The position numbers and the translations under genes were made by a program. The notes beneath the pieces are model-generated. The model had not been told where the DNA came from, did no database searches, and worked only from the letters and a program-made list of their open reading frames with translations. Below are positions 5,111 to 6,858 of a DNA stretch of 6,858 bases, piece by piece. Location: the NCBI GenBank assembly GCA_021800135.1, contig JAJYZH010000028.1, positions 1-6,858 of the forward strand, given 5' to 3'. Positions within the stretch are counted from its first letter, which is position 1. Each line of letters opens with the position of its first letter. The DNA comes from Microcaldota archaeon (GTDB taxonomy: Archaea; Micrarchaeota; Micrarchaeia; Micrarchaeales; Micrarchaeaceae).

Positions 5111-6457
5111 ATGAAGCAATATAGTAATACTATGGAAGCGCCGGAAGAGGTAAGGAAGACGTTCGAGAGGCTCAGGACTGAGTATCCATACTATATAGTG
5201 CTGGCGAGGATCAACGGCAGGTTCTATGTATACAAGTCAAAGGCCTGGTGGGACAAGGAAAGCAGGAAGGTACGCAGCAAGAAGGAGTACCTGGGAAGGA
5301 TAACTGAGGGAGTAGAATTCATAAAGAAGGTGGTTGTAGAGACGGTAAACCAGCCCGTCATAACCGCGGTGCCGAAATACGATTTCGACAAGGTAGACGA
5401 GAGCATACTTATGCACCTGAGTATGAACTGCAGGATTCCGCTGTCAGTCATAGCGAAGAGGTTGGGGCTTACACTGCAGACGGTAGAGCGCAGGAAGGCA
5501 GAGTTGGAGGATAGGTATGGGATAAGGTATTTCGCCAGCATAAATTACAGGAAGCTCGGGTTCTCGACGTACTTGGCCATGGTCAAGTTCAAGAACAAGA
5601 AGCCATCGGCTGAAGTGCTGAAGGAGGTGTCCGAAAACGAACCGCGTGTACAGTTAGCAATGATATCTACAGGTGCTTATGATCTCATTCTGTATATGCT
5701 CGCCGAGGACAACTTTGTAATAAGCAACATTATATATAAGTTCACGAGTGATGAACGCTTAAAGGACTACGAGGCCGATTGGAACACTACTATAGTTACC
5801 GACGATTATGGCTATGTGCCTCTAAGAGACAGATTCTTTGATCTATTGGAGAAGAGAGTATGGAAACGCAGCAAAGAGACGCCCCGCCCAGCCAGCGATA
5901 GTTTAATGTATAGGGAGTACGTACTTTTACGAGAATTGAACGCGACTGGAAATAAGCCTTTTGCTGAGATTGAAAGAAAATACGGTTTTGGGCACGGTAC
6001 TGCAAAATACGTGTTTGATAGATTAAAAGAGAAGAACTTGATTTGGAGACTTACTTTGACTATGAATAGGTATAATGTGAAATATAACGCAATGATAGTG
6101 ACAAAAGTAGTAAACGAAGGTATATTCTTGAAGGACAGAGAGAAATTTTTACGTTATGTAATCAAGGACTATGAAGCGTTGGCAAATAGGTTTGCCCTTA
6201 TGGGGGAGATACTAGCACCTTTTGGTAATGTGTTTATAGCCCCCATACTCAGAGAGGGAGAACTCGAAGCCGAATTAGAATGGTTAAATACACAGATCGG
6301 GGGAATTGGGATTGATTCTTCAATTGTAACACAAATAATCCTAGGAGAACTGTGTTATAGAAGAGTAGATAACAAGCACTCAAATCAGATGAAAAGACTT
6401 GTAGAGGTATATAAAGTAGAGCCTCCAAAAGAGGTTATAAACTACTTTGCAGAATAA
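5111..6457 (+). CDS. Tandem Lrp/AsnC-type regulator with transposase-like N-terminal domain
   Basis: The 448-aa protein is about three times the length of a normal Lrp. Residues 24-72 (INGRFYVYKSKAWWDKE, then SKKEYLGRITEG) resemble the small N-terminal domain of IS4/IS1634-type DDE transposases. Residues 93-145 form a first winged HTH (DESILMHLSMN, SVIAKRLGLTLQTVERRKAEL), and 150-228 a first RAM domain (STYLAMVKFK, RVQLAMISTGAYDLILYM). Residues 265-315 form a second HTH (YVLLRELNATGNKPFAEIERKYGFG, AKYVFDRLKEKNLI), and 322-412 a second, more diverged RAM-like unit. It is probably a DNA-binding regulator acting as an internal pseudodimer. The start is uncertain: ATG 5111, or ATG 5132 (MEAPEEVRKTF, 441 aa) if the palindromic TATA at 5097-5110 is used, giving a leaderless mRNA. 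G+C falls from about 50% (5221-5640) to about 40% (5701-6360) by hand count. Effector and targets are unknown. Confidence 0.8.
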   Translation: MKQYSNTMEAPEEVRKTFERLRTEYPYYIVLARINGRFYVYKSKAWWDKESRKVRSKKEYLGRITEGVEFIKKVVVETVNQPVITAVPKYDFDKVDESILMHLSMNCRIPLSVIAKRLGLTLQTVERRKAELEDRYGIRYFASINYRKLGFSTYLAMVKFKNKKPSAEVLKEVSENEPRVQLAMISTGAYDLILYMLAEDNFVISNIIYKFTSDERLKDYEADWNTTIVTDDYGYVPLRDRFFDLLEKRVWKRSKETPRPASDSLMYREYVLLRELNATGNKPFAEIERKYGFGHGTAKYVFDRLKEKNLIWRLTLTMNRYNVKYNAMIVTKVVNEGIFLKDREKFLRYVIKDYEALANRFALMGEILAPFGNVFIAPILREGELEAELEWLNTQIGGIGIDSSIVTQIILGELCYRRVDNKHSNQMKRLVEVYKVEPPKEVINYFAE

Positions 6458-6466
6458 GATTAAAAT

Positions 6467-6550
6467 CTAGCCTCCTCCCCCTCCGCCGCCATTGTTATCG
6501 TTTTCAGGTTTTTCAGGTCCGAACATATTTTTCACCATTTGTTCAATCAT
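6467..6550 (-). CDS. Possible 27-aa peptide with heptaglycine C-terminus
   Basis: The frame reads MIEQMVKNMFGPEKPENDNN followed by seven glycines and TAG. No Shine-Dalgarno site is visible, but a TATA box (CTATTTAAAG on the minus strand, 6576-6585) is centred about 30 bp before the ATG, so a nearly leaderless mRNA is plausible. The stop lies 9 bp from the convergent stop of the Lrp fusion. The Gly run uses mixed codons (GGC, GGA, GGG), so it is not a simple trinucleotide repeat. Shortness keeps confidence low; it could be chance or the remnant of a longer gene. Confidence 0.35.
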   Translation of the reverse strand: MIEQMVKNMFGPEKPENDNNGGGGGGG

Positions 6551-6560
6551 CTACGTTCCG

Positions 6561-6586
6561 ATATTAAATAGCAAACTTTAAATAGC
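6561..6586. promoter_or_regulatory. TATA-rich bidirectional promoter region with 14-bp-spaced repeat
   Basis: TTAAATAGC occurs at 6564-6572 and 6578-6586. CTTTAAATAG (6576-6585) can act as a TATA box on the minus strand for the 27-aa ORF, and on the plus strand towards about 6607. Plus-strand transcription would meet GGTGGAG (6600-6606) and ATG 6614, but that frame stops after 20 codons. Confidence 0.4.
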
Positions 6587-6743
6587 TTTTTCTGTTCTTG
6601 GTGGAGCTAAATCATGAGGGAATTAATAATGTCTTTGTACCTACATCCTCACCACGGACCAGGCAAGGCCACATAGTGTGTATCCCTCTGTTCCCCATGA
6701 ACAGTTATCTTGGCCCTTGGTGTCAGATCCGATTTCGTGTCTC
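6587..6743. other. Intergenic region without a recognised gene
   Basis: Apart from the 20-codon plus-strand frame from 6614, I see only a small hairpin (CTGTTC 6688-6693 with GAACAG 6699-6704, 5-nt loop). No tRNA, snoRNA box or poly-T terminator for the minus-strand polymerase gene is visible. Confidence 0.4.
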
Positions 6744-6858
6744 CTACTTTTTCAACGCTTTGAGGAGCTTGTCCAACGGAAGTGCGTTCAGTACCCTGTC
6801 CTTCTGCAGCCAGCCCCTTCTTGCCGTGCCGACGCCGTACCTCATGAACTGCAGGTGC
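6744..6858 (-). CDS. polX: Family X DNA polymerase with PHP domain, C-terminal end (partial)
   Basis: The minus-strand frame entering from the right edge (first full codon 6857-6855) gives 37 residues ending in TAG. They contain HLQFMRYGVGTARRGW and VLNALPLDKLLKALKK. This is the characteristic C-terminus of bacterial/archaeal PolX, where the PHP domain ends 'DHLxFMxxxVGxARRxW...VLNTL...LLxxL'. PolX fills short gaps in base-excision repair, and its PHP domain supplies 3'-5' exonuclease and AP-endonuclease-type activities. The polymerase and metal-binding residues lie outside the window. Codon choice (AGG, CTG, GGC, AAG) agrees with the other chromosomal genes here. A second open minus frame over the same bases lacks family similarity and is rejected. 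Confidence 0.8.
   Translation of the reverse strand, partial: HLQFMRYGVGTARRGWLQKDRVLNALPLDKLLKALKK

Noticed and set aside
6614..6676. 20-codon plus-strand frame MRELIMSLYLH... with a GGTGGAG site
   Set aside because: It has a good ribosome-site match, but is too short, rich in His/Pro without recognisable structure, and its site would be at the very start of the predicted mRNA. Not enough to call a gene.
6688..6704. Hairpin CTGTTC/GAACAG downstream of polX
   Set aside because: A 6-bp stem with no T-run after it on either strand is not enough for a terminator call.
6649..6858. Second minus-strand open frame over the right edge, ending LPGPW
   Set aside because: It overlaps the PolX frame in another phase. 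Only the PolX frame has family similarity and the local codon preference.
1..6858. CRISPR arrays, tRNA or rRNA genes
   Set aside because: No spaced direct repeats of CRISPR length, no tRNA cloverleaf and no rRNA-like stretch were seen on either strand by eye.

Overview
The window looks archaeal. It encodes a tetraether-lipid (GDGT) radical SAM synthase of the Tes family, Lrp/AsnC-type regulators, and an IS200/IS605-type tnpB. Promoters are mostly TATA-like boxes placed about 26 bp upstream of starts, so several mRNAs are probably leaderless or nearly so. Where Shine-Dalgarno sites occur they are GGTGA/GGTGG. AGG, ATA and AAG codons are common. A small-genome lineage such as Micrarchaeota or a Thermoplasmata relative would fit, but the sequence alone does not settle the phylum.

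Layout, left to right. Positions 1-1332 hold the right-hand part of an IS200/IS605 element: the last 13 codons of a probable Y1 transposase tnpA, an intact tnpB overlapping it by one base, and a strongly structured right end typical of an omega RNA (reRNA). The element ends about 16 bp before the TATA box of a small helical hypothetical gene (1377-1790, +). A two-gene minus-strand operon follows (4295 to 1805): tes, then a 201-aa unknown gene 10 bp downstream with its own ribosome binding site. Upstream is a second minus-strand pair (4914 to 4476): a 93-aa protein resembling a stand-alone Lrp/AsnC RAM domain, and a 50-aa microprotein starting 4 nt after it. Divergent from that pair is a 448-codon plus-strand gene (5111-6457). 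It encodes an unusual regulator with two Lrp-like HTH-RAM units in tandem and an N-terminal domain resembling that of DDE transposases. The right edge has a possible 27-aa polyglycine peptide gene (minus), a TATA-rich intergenic stretch, and the C-terminus of a family X DNA polymerase with a PHP domain (minus, cut by the window edge).

How the parts may work together. The tes promoter and the fused-regulator promoter carry nearly identical 14-bp perfect palindromes around their TATA cores (AGTATTTAAATACT and AATATTTAAATATT). Together with the RAM-like protein between them, this suggests, but does not prove, that the Lrp-type proteins control membrane tetraether synthesis and their own expression. 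The 201-aa gene behind tes is a candidate accessory factor for the synthase. The insertion element is independent of this, but its predicted guide RNA would read directly into the promoter of the 137-aa gene.
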